A stretch of DNA of 64,000 nt, taken from assembly GCF_900177675.1 (NCBI RefSeq), contig NZ_FXWM01000001.1, positions 4,473,001 through 4,537,000 of the forward strand, given 5' to 3'. This DNA is from Bacillus sp. OV166. Its GTDB lineage: Bacteria > Bacillota > Bacilli > Bacillales > Cytobacillaceae. Shown here one piece after another: positions 48,081 through 56,820 of the stretch (positions are counted from its first letter, which is position 1; each line of letters opens with the position of its first letter). A program made the position numbers and the translations under genes. The notes below the pieces were generated by a model. The model was not told the DNA's origin. It saw nothing but the letters and a program-made list of their open reading frames with translations, and made no database searches.

Positions 48081-48860
48081 CTATTTCCCTTTAAATGCTG
48101 GTTTTCTTTTTTCCTTAAAAGCGGTAATTCCTTCTTTGTGGTCAGCTGTTTGCACCATTAACGTCTGTATCAACCGCTCCTGCTCGAGGATTTCCTCCAG
48201 TGTGGATGTAAACGATTGATCAATTAATTTCTTTTGTTTTCCAAACGCTTTGCCAGGACCATGCCCCAATCTTAAGGCAAATTTCGTAGTTTCTTCTTGA
48301 AGCTTTTCTATTGGAACTAAATAATTAATCACCCCTAGTTGATAAAGACGCTCTGCAGGGATTGGTTCTGCTGTGAAGAAAAATTGTTTCGCTAAATGCG
48401 GACCAATTAATCTCGGAAGTAAATAGGAGCCGCCCCCGTCAGATATTAAACCCACCTGTGAAAAGCTTAGGGCAAATTTACTGTCCTCCGCTGCTACTAT
48501 AAGATCACAGGCCAGAGCCAAATTAAACCCTGCCCCAGCGGCAAAACCGTGGACAGTGGCGATAATCGGCTTTTCGGTTTCTTTCATCAATAAAATGAGC
48601 TCATTGAGCTTGCCGATATGCTCGTACACTTGATTAGAGTCTGCCTGCCCCATTGTTTTGACGTCGCCGCCTGCACTAAAGGAACGACCGGCTCCAGATA
48701 TAACAATCACCTGTATATCTTCATCCATTTGGGCGTTAGTAAGCGCATCCTTTAGTCCGAAAATCATCTCGGGGCTAAACGCATTTAGGCTTTCTGGACG
48801 GTTTAATGTCAAAGACAACACCGGACCTAGTTTTTCAATTAATAAATGTCCTTGGCTCAT
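48081..48860 (-). CDS. Crotonase-family enoyl-CoA hydratase/isomerase (PaaG-like)
   Basis: The 259-residue protein has the crotonase fold: SGAGRSFSAGGDVKTMG, HGFAAGAGFNLALACDLIVAA and SQVGLISDGGGSYLLPRLIG. The first catalytic glutamate of true hydratases is replaced (AGAGFN). An aspartate stands at the second site (ISDGGGS), as in PaaG-type isomerases, so ring or double-bond isomerisation is more likely than plain hydration. It starts at ATG 48860 after AAAGGAAG. The 120-bp gap to comB could hold a processing site; no clear promoter is seen. Confidence 0.88.
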   Translation of the reverse strand: MSQGHLLIEKLGPVLSLTLNRPESLNAFSPEMIFGLKDALTNAQMDEDIQVIVISGAGRSFSAGGDVKTMGQADSNQVYEHIGKLNELILLMKETEKPIIATVHGFAAGAGFNLALACDLIVAAEDSKFALSFSQVGLISDGGGSYLLPRLIGPHLAKQFFFTAEPIPAERLYQLGVINYLVPIEKLQEETTKFALRLGHGPGKAFGKQKKLIDQSFTSTLEEILEQERLIQTLMVQTADHKEGITAFKEKRKPAFKGK

Positions 48861-48988
48861 ATTCATCTTCCTTTCAGTTTAGGTTCGTAATCTTTTGAAA
48901 ACCAAAAAGCTGTCGCCCTGCAAATTCCGCTTCCTGCCCCGTTATTAATGCAATTGTTTGTGAAAACCTCATCGATCTCTGTATCCCT

Positions 48989-49726
48989 TTATATAGAGTA
49001 GATTGTTTCGACTACGACTTTTCCATCTTTTAATATAGGTACAATCGAAGTTATCCCTTTTGATGAAGCCACCCTTAAGTCAGCATGTTGATTATATTTA
49101 TCTAGAAGTTTTCCAACATAAGAATCTAGCAGAATCTCGTAGTCATCCTTTTGACCCCGGTAGAAATATAAGGCCGTTTTCGCTGCATCTGTTAATTCAT
49201 ATTCACTATTTTTCAATAAACAATCTATTAAGTGGCCGGCACCATAAAAATCTTCTAAACTCATTTCCCCGGAATTTCCGGAACAAATAATTAGAATGGT
49301 TTGATCCTCACTAACTTTCTGAAGAGAACTAGCAACAGCAGGATTATTGAGCATAGATGCAATGTATACTTTATTCACCGAAGATGATTTTCTTAACGCC
49401 ACAGTGCCGTTTGTGGTGGATAAAATTAACGTTTTTCCATTAATGGATTCCCTGATTAACGTTGGACTAGGATAAACAAACCCGTCAAGCGGTTTGGCAT
49501 CTAGTTCTCCAGCCAGAATACATTCATCCTGTTGGTACTGATTTGCAAGTTCGATTGCTTCCTTGCTATGCAAAACTGGTATGACTTCCTTTGCGCCATC
49601 CTTTAAGGCTGAAACAATTGTGGTTGTTGCCAGTAGTATATCTAAGACGACCGCGATTTTATTTCCATCTGCAATTTTCTCTTCTCGGATGTCTTCTTTC
49701 TTCATCAGAAGATGAATCTTATTCAT
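48989..49726 (-). CDS. comB: 2-phosphosulfolactate phosphatase family protein (ComB)
   Basis: The 245-residue protein has the ComB landmarks: KIAVVLDILLATTTIVSALKDGAKEVIPV, ILAGELDAKPLDGFVYPSPT, GKTLILSTTNGTVALRKSS, and ICSGNSGEMSLEDFYGAGHLID. The family removes phosphate from 2-phosphosulfolactate. B. subtilis makes 3-sulfolactate in spores (YitC and its neighbours). No sulfolactate synthase gene is visible nearby. Its place inside an acyl-CoA operon, 17 bp after the kinase-like gene, is unexpected, so an altered substrate should be considered. Confidence 0.88.
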   Translation of the reverse strand: MNKIHLLMKKEDIREEKIADGNKIAVVLDILLATTTIVSALKDGAKEVIPVLHSKEAIELANQYQQDECILAGELDAKPLDGFVYPSPTLIRESINGKTLILSTTNGTVALRKSSSVNKVYIASMLNNPAVASSLQKVSEDQTILIICSGNSGEMSLEDFYGAGHLIDCLLKNSEYELTDAAKTALYFYRGQKDDYEILLDSYVGKLLDKYNQHADLRVASSKGITSIVPILKDGKVVVETIYSI

Positions 49727-49743
49727 TCGCACCCAGCTCCCTT

Positions 49744-50820
49744 TTAAACCCTTTCATCCGCAACATTCGCTGCATGCAGAATTAAATTTTTTACAAAATA
49801 ATTAAAATTGGCAAATCGTGTATCAGTGGTTTGCCCTTTTTTATAGCGGTAGTAAATTTGTTGACCAATGACAGCAAGTTTAAAATAAGCAAACGTTAAA
49901 TAAAAGTTAAAGTTAGAAACATCCCGGCCGCTTTTTTTCGAATAAAGATCGATACATTCATTCCTTGTTAAAAATCCATCATGGACAGCCGTGATCGGCG
50001 CCTTACCTAACCCCTTAATCAAAAGTTCAGAATCATCGCGTTGATTCCAATAACCCATGGCCACCCCAAGGTCTGCCAGCGGGTCGCCTACCGTGGTCAT
50101 CTCCCAATCAAACAGGCCAACCATATCGGTTAGATCCTCAGAAAACATGGCATTATTGAATTTATAGTCATAATGTATGATCGTCGCTTCGTGTTTTTTG
50201 GGTGTCTGTTCTACCAGCCATCGTTTTAATAGTTCAACGACAGCAATTTCCTCCGTTTTCGCCCGTTCATATCGTCCAATCCAGCCATGTACCTGCCTTT
50301 CCATAAACCCGTCCGGCTTGCTGATTTCAGCAAGACCCGTCTGTCTGTAGTTGATTGCATGCAATTCTACAAGTTTATTGACCATTACCTCCGAAAGGTG
50401 CCGACAGTGATTTTCAGATACTGTAACTCCATCAGGGAAAAACGTGTCAATTACAAGACCATTCTTTCTTTCCATTAGGAAAAAGGGACTGCCAACGATC
50501 GACTCATTATTAGAAAAAAGGATTGGCTTTGGAGCAACTGAAAATAATGGATGCAACTCTGAAAGAATTTGAAATTCCCTTTCCATATCATGAGCCTTCG
50601 GTGCTACAGGTCCTAGAGGAGGGCGTCTTAGTACAGCTTCCCAACTGCCCTTTTTTATTTGATAGGTTAAATTAGAATGCCCTGCAGAAAATTGTAAGAT
50701 TTCAAGCGGACCACTTGGCAATTTTTCGATGTTTTCTTGTAAAAACTTTTCAAGGACAGGAAGGTTCAATTCCTCCCCTTTTCGGACAGGGATTGTATCT
50801 TTACTCATTTGGTGTGGCAT
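49744..50820 (-). CDS. Aminoglycoside-phosphotransferase-like kinase (acyl-CoA operon type)
   Basis: The 358-residue protein has a protein-kinase-like fold: LQFSAGHSNLTYQIKKGSWEAVLRRPPLGPVAPKAHDMEREF (phosphate loop and lysine region), IIHYDYKFNNAMF (catalytic aspartate) and GLFDWEMTTVGDPLADLG (metal DWE). This subgroup is fused to, or sits beside, acyl-CoA dehydrogenases (ACAD10/11 type), where it phosphorylates 4-hydroxyacyl-CoA. That makes 4-hydroxy acids or lactone-derived acids a candidate substrate for the operon. Start ATG 50820 follows AAAGGTGG. A palindromic operator lies 33 bp upstream. Confidence 0.88.
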   Translation of the reverse strand: MPHQMSKDTIPVRKGEELNLPVLEKFLQENIEKLPSGPLEILQFSAGHSNLTYQIKKGSWEAVLRRPPLGPVAPKAHDMEREFQILSELHPLFSVAPKPILFSNNESIVGSPFFLMERKNGLVIDTFFPDGVTVSENHCRHLSEVMVNKLVELHAINYRQTGLAEISKPDGFMERQVHGWIGRYERAKTEEIAVVELLKRWLVEQTPKKHEATIIHYDYKFNNAMFSEDLTDMVGLFDWEMTTVGDPLADLGVAMGYWNQRDDSELLIKGLGKAPITAVHDGFLTRNECIDLYSKKSGRDVSNFNFYLTFAYFKLAVIGQQIYYRYKKGQTTDTRFANFNYFVKNLILHAANVADERV

Positions 50821-50853
50821 CAGATTCCACCTTTCAATTCTGAAAATTCAAAC

Positions 50854-50873
50854 AATACTGACCAGTTGGTATT
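50854..50873. promoter_or_regulatory. TetR-type operator, copy 1
   Basis: AATACTGACCAGTTGGTATT is a near-perfect palindrome (ATACTGAC / GTTGGTAT around CA) between the tetR gene and the kinase-like gene. A second copy lies before the first gene of the operon. Confidence 0.7.
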
Positions 50874-50928
50874 CACTTTGAAAAAAGAGAGGGTAATTTC
50901 CATAAAAACCCTCTTCCCAATTCTTTCT

Positions 50929-51510
50929 TCAATTGACTTGGATTCCCTTTAAAATCATTTCGACAAAAATCTCTGCAACTTCCCGGTCAGAGACCCTTCC
51001 GTTGGGGTTAAACCATTGGTAGCTCCAATTGGTTATGCCAAGAATCCCCATTGTAATAATCTGCACATCTAACTCGGGCCGGAACTCACCTTTTTCTACT
51101 CCTGTCCGAATCAGGACTTCTATATTGAGACGGAATTGATCTCTTTTTTGAACAATTAATTCAATATGCTCTGAACTTAAATTATTTATTTCTCTAAAGA
51201 AAATTTTTGCAGCCGCTCCTTGACTGGAAATACTTGTAATAAGCATATTAACAATCTCAAATAATTTTTCCTTACAAGACTTCGAAGCATCTTTTAATAT
51301 CTGCTCCTGGTAAAAAAGTAATCCATCTATATATCCGAGGTGGATATCCATCAGCAATTCTTCCTTACTCGAAAAGTAATAGTAGAATGTACCCTTTGTC
51401 ACACCAAGAGAATCCACAACGTCTTGAATTGACGTCTCGGTGAATCCTTTTTTTTCAAAAAGCCGGATGCTTTGTGCTGTAATTTTTTCCTTCACATTAT
51501 GTCCTCGCAT
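50929..51510 (-). CDS. TetR/AcrR-family transcriptional regulator
   Basis: The 193-residue protein has an N-terminal helix-turn-helix (GFTETSIQDVVDSLGVTKGTFYYYFSSKEELL) and a helical ligand domain. The start is either ATG 51510 or the GTG at 51495, which has the better-spaced GAGG. It sits in the middle of the acyl-CoA operon, and two copies of a palindrome (50854 and 55313) fit TetR binding. It therefore likely represses the operon until an acyl-CoA or related ligand appears. B. subtilis FadR is a distant analogue, but the operator sequence differs. Confidence 0.9.
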   Translation of the reverse strand: MRGHNVKEKITAQSIRLFEKKGFTETSIQDVVDSLGVTKGTFYYYFSSKEELLMDIHLGYIDGLLFYQEQILKDASKSCKEKLFEIVNMLITSISSQGAAAKIFFREINNLSSEHIELIVQKRDQFRLNIEVLIRTGVEKGEFRPELDVQIITMGILGITNWSYQWFNPNGRVSDREVAEIFVEMILKGIQVN

Positions 51511-51608
51511 TCTGTAAAAATGTCTATTGAGAATTATATCATAATCTATAAGACCCCTATAAGCACAAACGAGGATTTCTACTATCTATACTATTTTCGG
51601 AAACATTT

Positions 51609-53240
51609 TCAACTGTCTATAAGCTTTTCTTTATTTTTCACTTCGTCCCTTAAGGCACGACGGAGAATTTTTCCAACATTTGTTTTTGGAAGTTGATCGC
51701 GGAATTCGACATTGTGCGGTACTTTATAGGCTGCCAAGTTTTGTTTACAATATTGGATTATTTCTTCTTCTGTTACGGTTTTGCCAGCCTTTTGTACTAT
51801 GACGGCTTTCACATCTTCTCCTCGGTACGGATCGAGAACTCCAATACAGACCGCCTCTTGTACAGCTGGATGTTCGTAAAGGACTTCTTCAATATCACGA
51901 GGATAGACATTGAATCCACTGGCAATGATTAAATCTTTTTTGCGATCCACGATGTATAGATATCCATCTTCGTCCACCTTCGCAATATCACCCGTGTATA
52001 ACCAGCCATCACGGAGGGTGTTCGCTGTTTCTTCCGGCATATTCCAATATCCCTTCATAATCTGAGGTCCTTTAATAATAACCTCGCCTAGCTCACCAAC
52101 AGGCACTTCTTCGGTCCCAGTTGCTAAATCCACTATTTTGTATTCAGTGGATGGGACGCCAATCCCAACGCTGCCAGGTTTGCGTACTGAAAATGGCGGG
52201 TTGCAATGGGTGGTCGGTGAGGCTTCTGATAACCCATAACCTTCTAAGATTTTAGAACTTGTCTTCATTTCAAAGTTGCGGAGCAGTTCAAGTGGCATTG
52301 GCGCGCTTCCGCTGTTACACGTTTTAATACTGTTAATCCCGTATTCTTCGGCACGAGGATGGCTTGTAATCGCTACATACATGGTTGGGACACCTGGAAA
52401 AACAGTAGGCTGTTCATTTTTGATCGTGTTTAATACTTCCTCTAATTCAAACCGAGGAAGCATGATCGATTCAGAAGCTGTAAAAATCGAAAAGTTCATA
52501 CAAGAACTCATCCCGAAAACATGGAAGAGTGGAATGACCGTTAGAAAACGCTCGTTTCCGATTTCCATTTCTTCTTTAAAGAACTCGTAACACTGAATCA
52601 CGTTTGCAAGAACATTTCGGTGCGTCAGCATCGCACCTTTCGATCTTCCTGTTGTGCCACCAGTATATTGTAGGACGGCTACATCATGCAGAGGGTCCAT
52701 TTCAATCGGGAGGACGCTTCCGTTACTTTCCGATAAGAAGCTTTCAAAGCTTAAGTCCGGGGCAAATTCATGTCCTGAAGGCTGGATGCTGACAACAATG
52801 ATATTCTTTAGGTTGGTAAGTTCTTGAACACTTTTCAGCCTTGGATAGAAGGCATCGAGGACTACAATGGTTTCCGCTCCGGAGTCCTTCAGTATATACT
52901 CAAGCTCTCGTTCGACTGACATTGGATTCACTTGGGTAACAATCGCCCCAGTCGTAAGAATTCCGTAGTAGGAAATAACATATTGCGGACAGTTCGGGAG
53001 CATAATCGCAACTCGGTCGCCTTTTTGAACCTGATTTTGCTGCAAAGCAGATGTAAAGTTATGAACTAGCGAGTTTAATTGCTGATAAGAAAATTTCCTT
53101 CCATAAAAGGATAGAGCATTATTATCAGGATATTTTTCCGTGGTCTCCTGAAGAATTTGTCCTAAAGGCTTATTTGGAATCGTCACATTTGTTTCGATAC
53201 TTTCAGGATAATGGGCTAACCAGGCTTTCTTACCACTCAT
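51609..53240 (-). CDS. Long-chain fatty-acid/acyl-CoA ligase (AMP-binding)
   Basis: The 543-residue enzyme starts at ATG 53240, after GGGAGG. Adenylation motifs are complete: LQYTGGTTGRSKGAMLTHRN, EGYGLSEASPTTHCNPP, GWLYTGDIAKVDEDGY, DRKKDLIIASGFNVYPRDIEEVL and LPKTNVGKILRRALRDE (catalytic lysine). It activates a carboxylic acid with ATP and CoA, the entry step to this operon. It follows the SDR gene by 64 bp. LcfA-like length and motifs suggest medium or long chains, but aromatic or hydroxy acids are possible. Confidence 0.93.
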   Translation of the reverse strand: MSGKKAWLAHYPESIETNVTIPNKPLGQILQETTEKYPDNNALSFYGRKFSYQQLNSLVHNFTSALQQNQVQKGDRVAIMLPNCPQYVISYYGILTTGAIVTQVNPMSVERELEYILKDSGAETIVVLDAFYPRLKSVQELTNLKNIIVVSIQPSGHEFAPDLSFESFLSESNGSVLPIEMDPLHDVAVLQYTGGTTGRSKGAMLTHRNVLANVIQCYEFFKEEMEIGNERFLTVIPLFHVFGMSSCMNFSIFTASESIMLPRFELEEVLNTIKNEQPTVFPGVPTMYVAITSHPRAEEYGINSIKTCNSGSAPMPLELLRNFEMKTSSKILEGYGLSEASPTTHCNPPFSVRKPGSVGIGVPSTEYKIVDLATGTEEVPVGELGEVIIKGPQIMKGYWNMPEETANTLRDGWLYTGDIAKVDEDGYLYIVDRKKDLIIASGFNVYPRDIEEVLYEHPAVQEAVCIGVLDPYRGEDVKAVIVQKAGKTVTEEEIIQYCKQNLAAYKVPHNVEFRDQLPKTNVGKILRRALRDEVKNKEKLIDS

Positions 53241-53304
53241 CGATTTTCCTCCCAAAATGCGTTATAAACTCACTAATGATTTTTTACCATTTACTATAGA
53301 GCAT

Positions 53305-54057
53305 CTAAAATGCTAAGCCGCCTCCGTCAACAGACAGGGTTGTACCTGTAATAAAAGACGCTTCATCTGAAGCTAAAAATAACACCGCATTTGCAACCTC
53401 ATCTGGAGTCCCAATTCTTCTTAGTGCATTTGCTCGTGAAATAATTGGCCATTTTCGCTCATCCTGTTTCCAATGATCAATAATTGGCGTGTCAATTACA
53501 CCTGGTGCAATCGCATTGACCCTGATATTGTATTTCCCATATTCAAGGGATGCATTTTGTGTCAACATGACAACCCCAGCTTTAGATGCATTGTATGCAG
53601 ACACATATTTCTGTCCTTTTAAGCCGAGCAAACTAGATGTGTTAATAATTGCTCCGCCTCCCGCTTTAATAAATTCAGGTACTGCGTATTTTATTCCAAG
53701 GAAAACACCCTTTAAATTAATGTCAATTACCCAATCCCATTCCTCTTCAGATAAATCAACACTACGTACTTCGGAATTACCGACACCAGCATTGTTGAAC
53801 AAGATATGTAAAGCGCCAAATGTGCTGGTGGTGGTGTTAATTAATGCCTTTATTTGTTTAGAATCGGTTACATCTGTTTTGACAAATATTGCTTCACCGC
53901 CCTCTTCTTTTATTAAACGAACTGTTTCTTCCCCAATTGCGGAATCGATATCTGCTACGGCAACCCTTGCTCCTTCTTTTGCAAAGCGGAGCGCGGTGGA
54001 GCGGCCAATACCGCCCCCTCCGCCCGTAATTATTGCTGTTTTCCCTAGTAATCTCAC
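53305..54057 (-). CDS. Short-chain dehydrogenase/reductase
   Basis: The 250-residue SDR has the cofactor motif TGGGGGIG (11-18), NNAG (88-91) and the catalytic S141/Y155/K159. D36 after the second strand (VAVADID) favours NAD(H). The GTG at 54057 is used as start after AAGGGCTGAG. As second gene of the acyl-CoA operon it probably oxidises a hydroxyacyl intermediate. There is no separate HBD-type dehydrogenase in this operon. Confidence 0.92.
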   Translation of the reverse strand: MRLLGKTAIITGGGGGIGRSTALRFAKEGARVAVADIDSAIGEETVRLIKEEGGEAIFVKTDVTDSKQIKALINTTTSTFGALHILFNNAGVGNSEVRSVDLSEEEWDWVIDINLKGVFLGIKYAVPEFIKAGGGAIINTSSLLGLKGQKYVSAYNASKAGVVMLTQNASLEYGKYNIRVNAIAPGVIDTPIIDHWKQDERKWPIISRANALRRIGTPDEVANAVLFLASDEASFITGTTLSVDGGGLAF

Positions 54058-54086
54058 AGTTCTCAGCCCTTCTTCAAGTTTAAATT

Positions 54087-55295
54087 CTATTGATATTTTC
54101 TCAATTCTAGCTTGGCAACCTGTGCACGATGGACTTCATCAGGTCCATCTGCTAATCTTAATGTTCTTGCGTTTGCCCATTGGGCAGCAAGTGTAAAATC
54201 GTTTGAAACTCCTGCAGCACCCATTGCTTGAATGGCGCGGTCAAGCACACGTAATGCCATTGATGGTGCGACTACTTTAATCATAGCAATCTCTGCTTTT
54301 GCTTCTTTATTGCCAATCGTATCCATCATAAATGCAGCTTTTAAGGTAAGCAGTCTTGCCTGTTCAATTTCGATCCTAGAATCTGCAATCCATTCACCAA
54401 TTACCCCTTGCTGTGCTAATAGTTTTCCAAAAGCAGTCCGTTCCTGAACGCGCTTACATAATTCCTCAAGCGCTCGCTCAGCTGCGCCAATTAATCTCAT
54501 ACAATGATGTATTCTTCCAGGCCCTAATCTCCCTTGCGCAATTGCGAACCCTTTCCCTTCTCCCCAAAGGATATTTTCGACCGGTACGCGCACATTTTCA
54601 TAGGTAATTTCTCCGTGTCCATGCGGGGCATGATCATAGCCGAATACAGGGAGCATCCGTTCAATTTTCACACCTGGGGAATCAAGTGGGACGAGAATCA
54701 TCGACTGTTGTTCATGACGGTTGGCAGACGGATCTGTTTTCCCCATAACAATCGCAATCTTGCAACGAGGATCACCTGCACCTGATGACCACCACTTCCG
54801 ACCATTTATGACGTACTTATCACCATCTCTTTCGATCCTTGCTTCGATATTGGTAGCATCCGATGAAGCAACCGCAGGTTCAGTCATCGAAAAACACGAA
54901 CGAATTTCACCTGCTAACAACGGTCTTAACCATTGTTCTTTATGCTTATCTGTCCCATAGCGTACGATAACTTCCATGTTTCCCGTGTCAGGCGCACTAC
55001 AGTTAAATACCTCTGGACCTATAAGAGACCTTCCCATAATTTCACATAAAGGAGCATATTCCTGATTAGTTAATTCGGCACCCAATTCACTTTCTGGTAA
55101 AAATAAGTTCCAGAGCCCTTCCGCCTTTGCTTTTTCCTTCAGTTCCTCCATAATCGGCGGCACCGCACTCCAACGGCTTTCTTGTTCATTTAGTTGCTGC
55201 TCGTAAATACGCTCATTGGGATAAACATTTGCTTCCATAAAGGCCGTTAATTTTTCCTGCAACTCTTTCACTCTTTGAGAATATGAAAAATCCAA
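54087..55295 (-). CDS. Acyl-CoA dehydrogenase (ACAD10/11-like)
   Basis: The 402-residue protein probably starts with TTG at 55295 (MDFSYSQRVKELQEKLTAFM), six bases after AAGGGGTGG. A GTG nine bases earlier overlaps the ribosome site. Motifs SCFSMTEPAVASSDATNIEARIE, KWWSSGAGDPRCKIAIVMG and GVSNDFTLAAQWANARTLRLADGPDEVHRAQVAKLEL place it in the ACAD10/11-type subgroup. It is the first gene of the operon. Its partner kinase-like gene at 49744 is typical of this subgroup. Confidence 0.92.
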   Translation of the reverse strand: MDFSYSQRVKELQEKLTAFMEANVYPNERIYEQQLNEQESRWSAVPPIMEELKEKAKAEGLWNLFLPESELGAELTNQEYAPLCEIMGRSLIGPEVFNCSAPDTGNMEVIVRYGTDKHKEQWLRPLLAGEIRSCFSMTEPAVASSDATNIEARIERDGDKYVINGRKWWSSGAGDPRCKIAIVMGKTDPSANRHEQQSMILVPLDSPGVKIERMLPVFGYDHAPHGHGEITYENVRVPVENILWGEGKGFAIAQGRLGPGRIHHCMRLIGAAERALEELCKRVQERTAFGKLLAQQGVIGEWIADSRIEIEQARLLTLKAAFMMDTIGNKEAKAEIAMIKVVAPSMALRVLDRAIQAMGAAGVSNDFTLAAQWANARTLRLADGPDEVHRAQVAKLELRKYQ

Positions 55296-55312
55296 TATTT
55301 CCACCCCTTCCC

Positions 55313-55332
55313 CATACTAACCAGTTGGTATG
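55313..55332. promoter_or_regulatory. TetR-type operator, copy 2
   Basis: CATACTAACCAGTTGGTATG lies 18 bp before the acyl-CoA dehydrogenase start. It shares 17 of 20 bases with copy 1 at 50854-50873 and is itself palindromic (ATACTAAC / GTTGGTAT). Confidence 0.72.
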
Positions 55333-55465
55333 TTGTACTTTTAATTATACCTGTAAATATTAAATATTCAAATTAATTTCTAAATATTCTATAACATTTA
55401 GTATTGTGGGGAGTCTAATAGAACAAATTTTAAAAAATTATCTGATCCAGTTATGAAAAAGAGTG

Positions 55466-55482
55466 GGTCAAGAAAAGTCAAA
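55466..55482. promoter_or_regulatory. CtsR-like heptad repeat (weak)
   Basis: GGTCAAGAAAAGTCAAA differs at one base from the CtsR consensus GGTCAAA-N3-GTCAAA-type tandem heptad. No heat-shock gene or clear promoter adjoins it, so it may be chance. Confidence 0.25.
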
Positions 55483-55526
55483 CCAATACCGTCATCCTGC
55501 ATCAGACATTTCCTGACCTTGGTTTA

Positions 55527-55724
55527 TTAAAACCTTTTAGTAAATGATCTTTTCTGTTTATTCATTACTTCATGCGATTTTTCGATAATATCTGTTAGTA
55601 CATCTCCTTTATAAATTCTACCCAGCTTCAATCCTTGCTGATAATACTCAACAATTTCGTCCAACAGCAAGGAAGTTTCCTTCGTAATTCTTACGTTTAA
55701 TTGAATTCTTTCGTTTTCAGCCAA
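55527..55724 (-). CDS. Small ribbon-helix-helix-like protein
   Basis: The 65-residue protein most likely starts with TTG at 55724, eight bases after TAGGAG. It reads MAENERIQLNVRITKETSLL, then LDEIVEYYQQGLKLGRIYKG and a basic tail KQKRSFTKRF. The N-terminal strand IQLNVRITKET followed by two helices is the Arc/MetJ-type DNA-binding layout. Its target is unknown. No toxin partner adjoins it, so an antitoxin role is not supported. Confidence 0.65.
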   Translation of the reverse strand: MAENERIQLNVRITKETSLLLDEIVEYYQQGLKLGRIYKGDVLTDIIEKSHEVMNKQKRSFTKRF

Positions 55725-55909
55725 GATAAACACTCCTATTTATCCGCTAACAATCTGCTAGCACTTTTCTATTCTATTGTTATCATCTATAAATATACTA
55801 TATTTCTACATTCTTTTCAGTAAAAATAAAAAATTTGGATAACTGTTTATTTGTTGTTACATGATTTTGCATAGTTCGACTAATATTATTATAAGGGGGG
55901 TTGCTGGTT

Positions 55910-56791
55910 ATGTTTAAGACTTTGATATTGGGAATTTTTCTTATGGTCCAACAGGGAAATTCACCCGATAGGTTAGCTATTACTAAGGATGGTCAAACCG
56001 TGGCCACTATGAATCGAGAAGATTTTGCTCTAACTCAAACTGGTTTGCCATTATTAAATTCTCAAAAATTCAATCAGTTTTTAGACCAACTGGATAAACA
56101 ATTTTCTGTTGCACCTGAAAACGCCAGCCTAGATCAGTTTGGGGTTATTATACCCGAACGACCAGGTTCTCGAATCCATCGACAGGCCTTTACTGAACAA
56201 TTCTTTGCCTATTTTTTTGGTTCTAGAAAGAAAAATTTGGAATTACCTATTCTTACTGTTTATCCAAAGGTGGATAGTGAATTACTTGGTGAAATTCGCA
56301 GCTTGCGAATTGGGCGCTATGTCACTTCTTTTAATTCTCGCAACAAAAAAAGGTCTAACAATATTCAGTTAGCAACATTGGCCATAAATAATCATGTTGT
56401 TTTTCCTGGTGAAAAATTTTCTTTTAATAAAGTGGTAGGTAAACGAACAGCTGCCAAAGGTTACCAGCGGGCTCCTGTTATTGTGAAGGGAGAGTTCTCA
56501 GAAGACATTGGCGGAGGTATTTGCCAGGTCTCCTCCACTCTCTATAATGCGATTGACAATGCTGGTATCAAGATTCTGGAGCGTTTTTCTCATACCAGAA
56601 AAGTTCCCTATATTCCTCCTGGACGAGACGCAACAGTAAGTTGGTATGGTCCCGATTTTGAATTTAAAAATAACTATAACCAACCAATATTAATCAGAGC
56701 ACGGACACTAGGAAATTTGTTAATCATAACAGTTTATTCTTCCGAGAATATTAGCTACTCACCAAGGAAAATTCCTAATCCCCCATATTAA
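55910..56791 (+). CDS. VanW family protein
   Basis: The 293-residue protein starts at ATG 55910, nine bases after AAGGGGGG. A short hydrophobic N-terminus (FKTLILGIFLMVQQG) suggests export or membrane attachment. The VanW domain has SFNSRNKKRSNNIQLATLAINNHVVFPGEKFSFNKVVG, EDIGGGICQVSSTLYNAI and RDATVSWYGPDFEFKNNYNQPI. The family is widespread in bacilli (YoaR); the name from vancomycin clusters does not imply resistance here. Function is unknown, probably cell-wall related. Confidence 0.9.
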   Translation: MFKTLILGIFLMVQQGNSPDRLAITKDGQTVATMNREDFALTQTGLPLLNSQKFNQFLDQLDKQFSVAPENASLDQFGVIIPERPGSRIHRQAFTEQFFAYFFGSRKKNLELPILTVYPKVDSELLGEIRSLRIGRYVTSFNSRNKKRSNNIQLATLAINNHVVFPGEKFSFNKVVGKRTAAKGYQRAPVIVKGEFSEDIGGGICQVSSTLYNAIDNAGIKILERFSHTRKVPYIPPGRDATVSWYGPDFEFKNNYNQPILIRARTLGNLLIITVYSSENISYSPRKIPNPPY

Positions 56792-56820
56792 AAAAAGTCC
56801 GCAATATGCGGACTTTTTTT
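56790..56820. terminator. Bidirectional terminator after vanW
   Basis: AGTCCGC / GCGGACT with loop AATAT, flanked by seven A and seven T residues. It serves both convergent genes. Confidence 0.9.

Noticed and set aside
53489..54196. Rightward 235-codon frame opposite the SDR gene
   Set aside because: It is antisense to a clear SDR with full catalytic motifs; its length reflects codon bias of the real gene.
55527..55724. Toxin-antitoxin module for the RHH-like protein
   Set aside because: No toxin-like gene lies next to it; the neighbours are an acyl-CoA operon and vanW.
55910..56791. Vancomycin-resistance role for the VanW protein
   Set aside because: No vanHAX, vanR or vanS genes are present and VanW homologues are common in bacilli without resistance.
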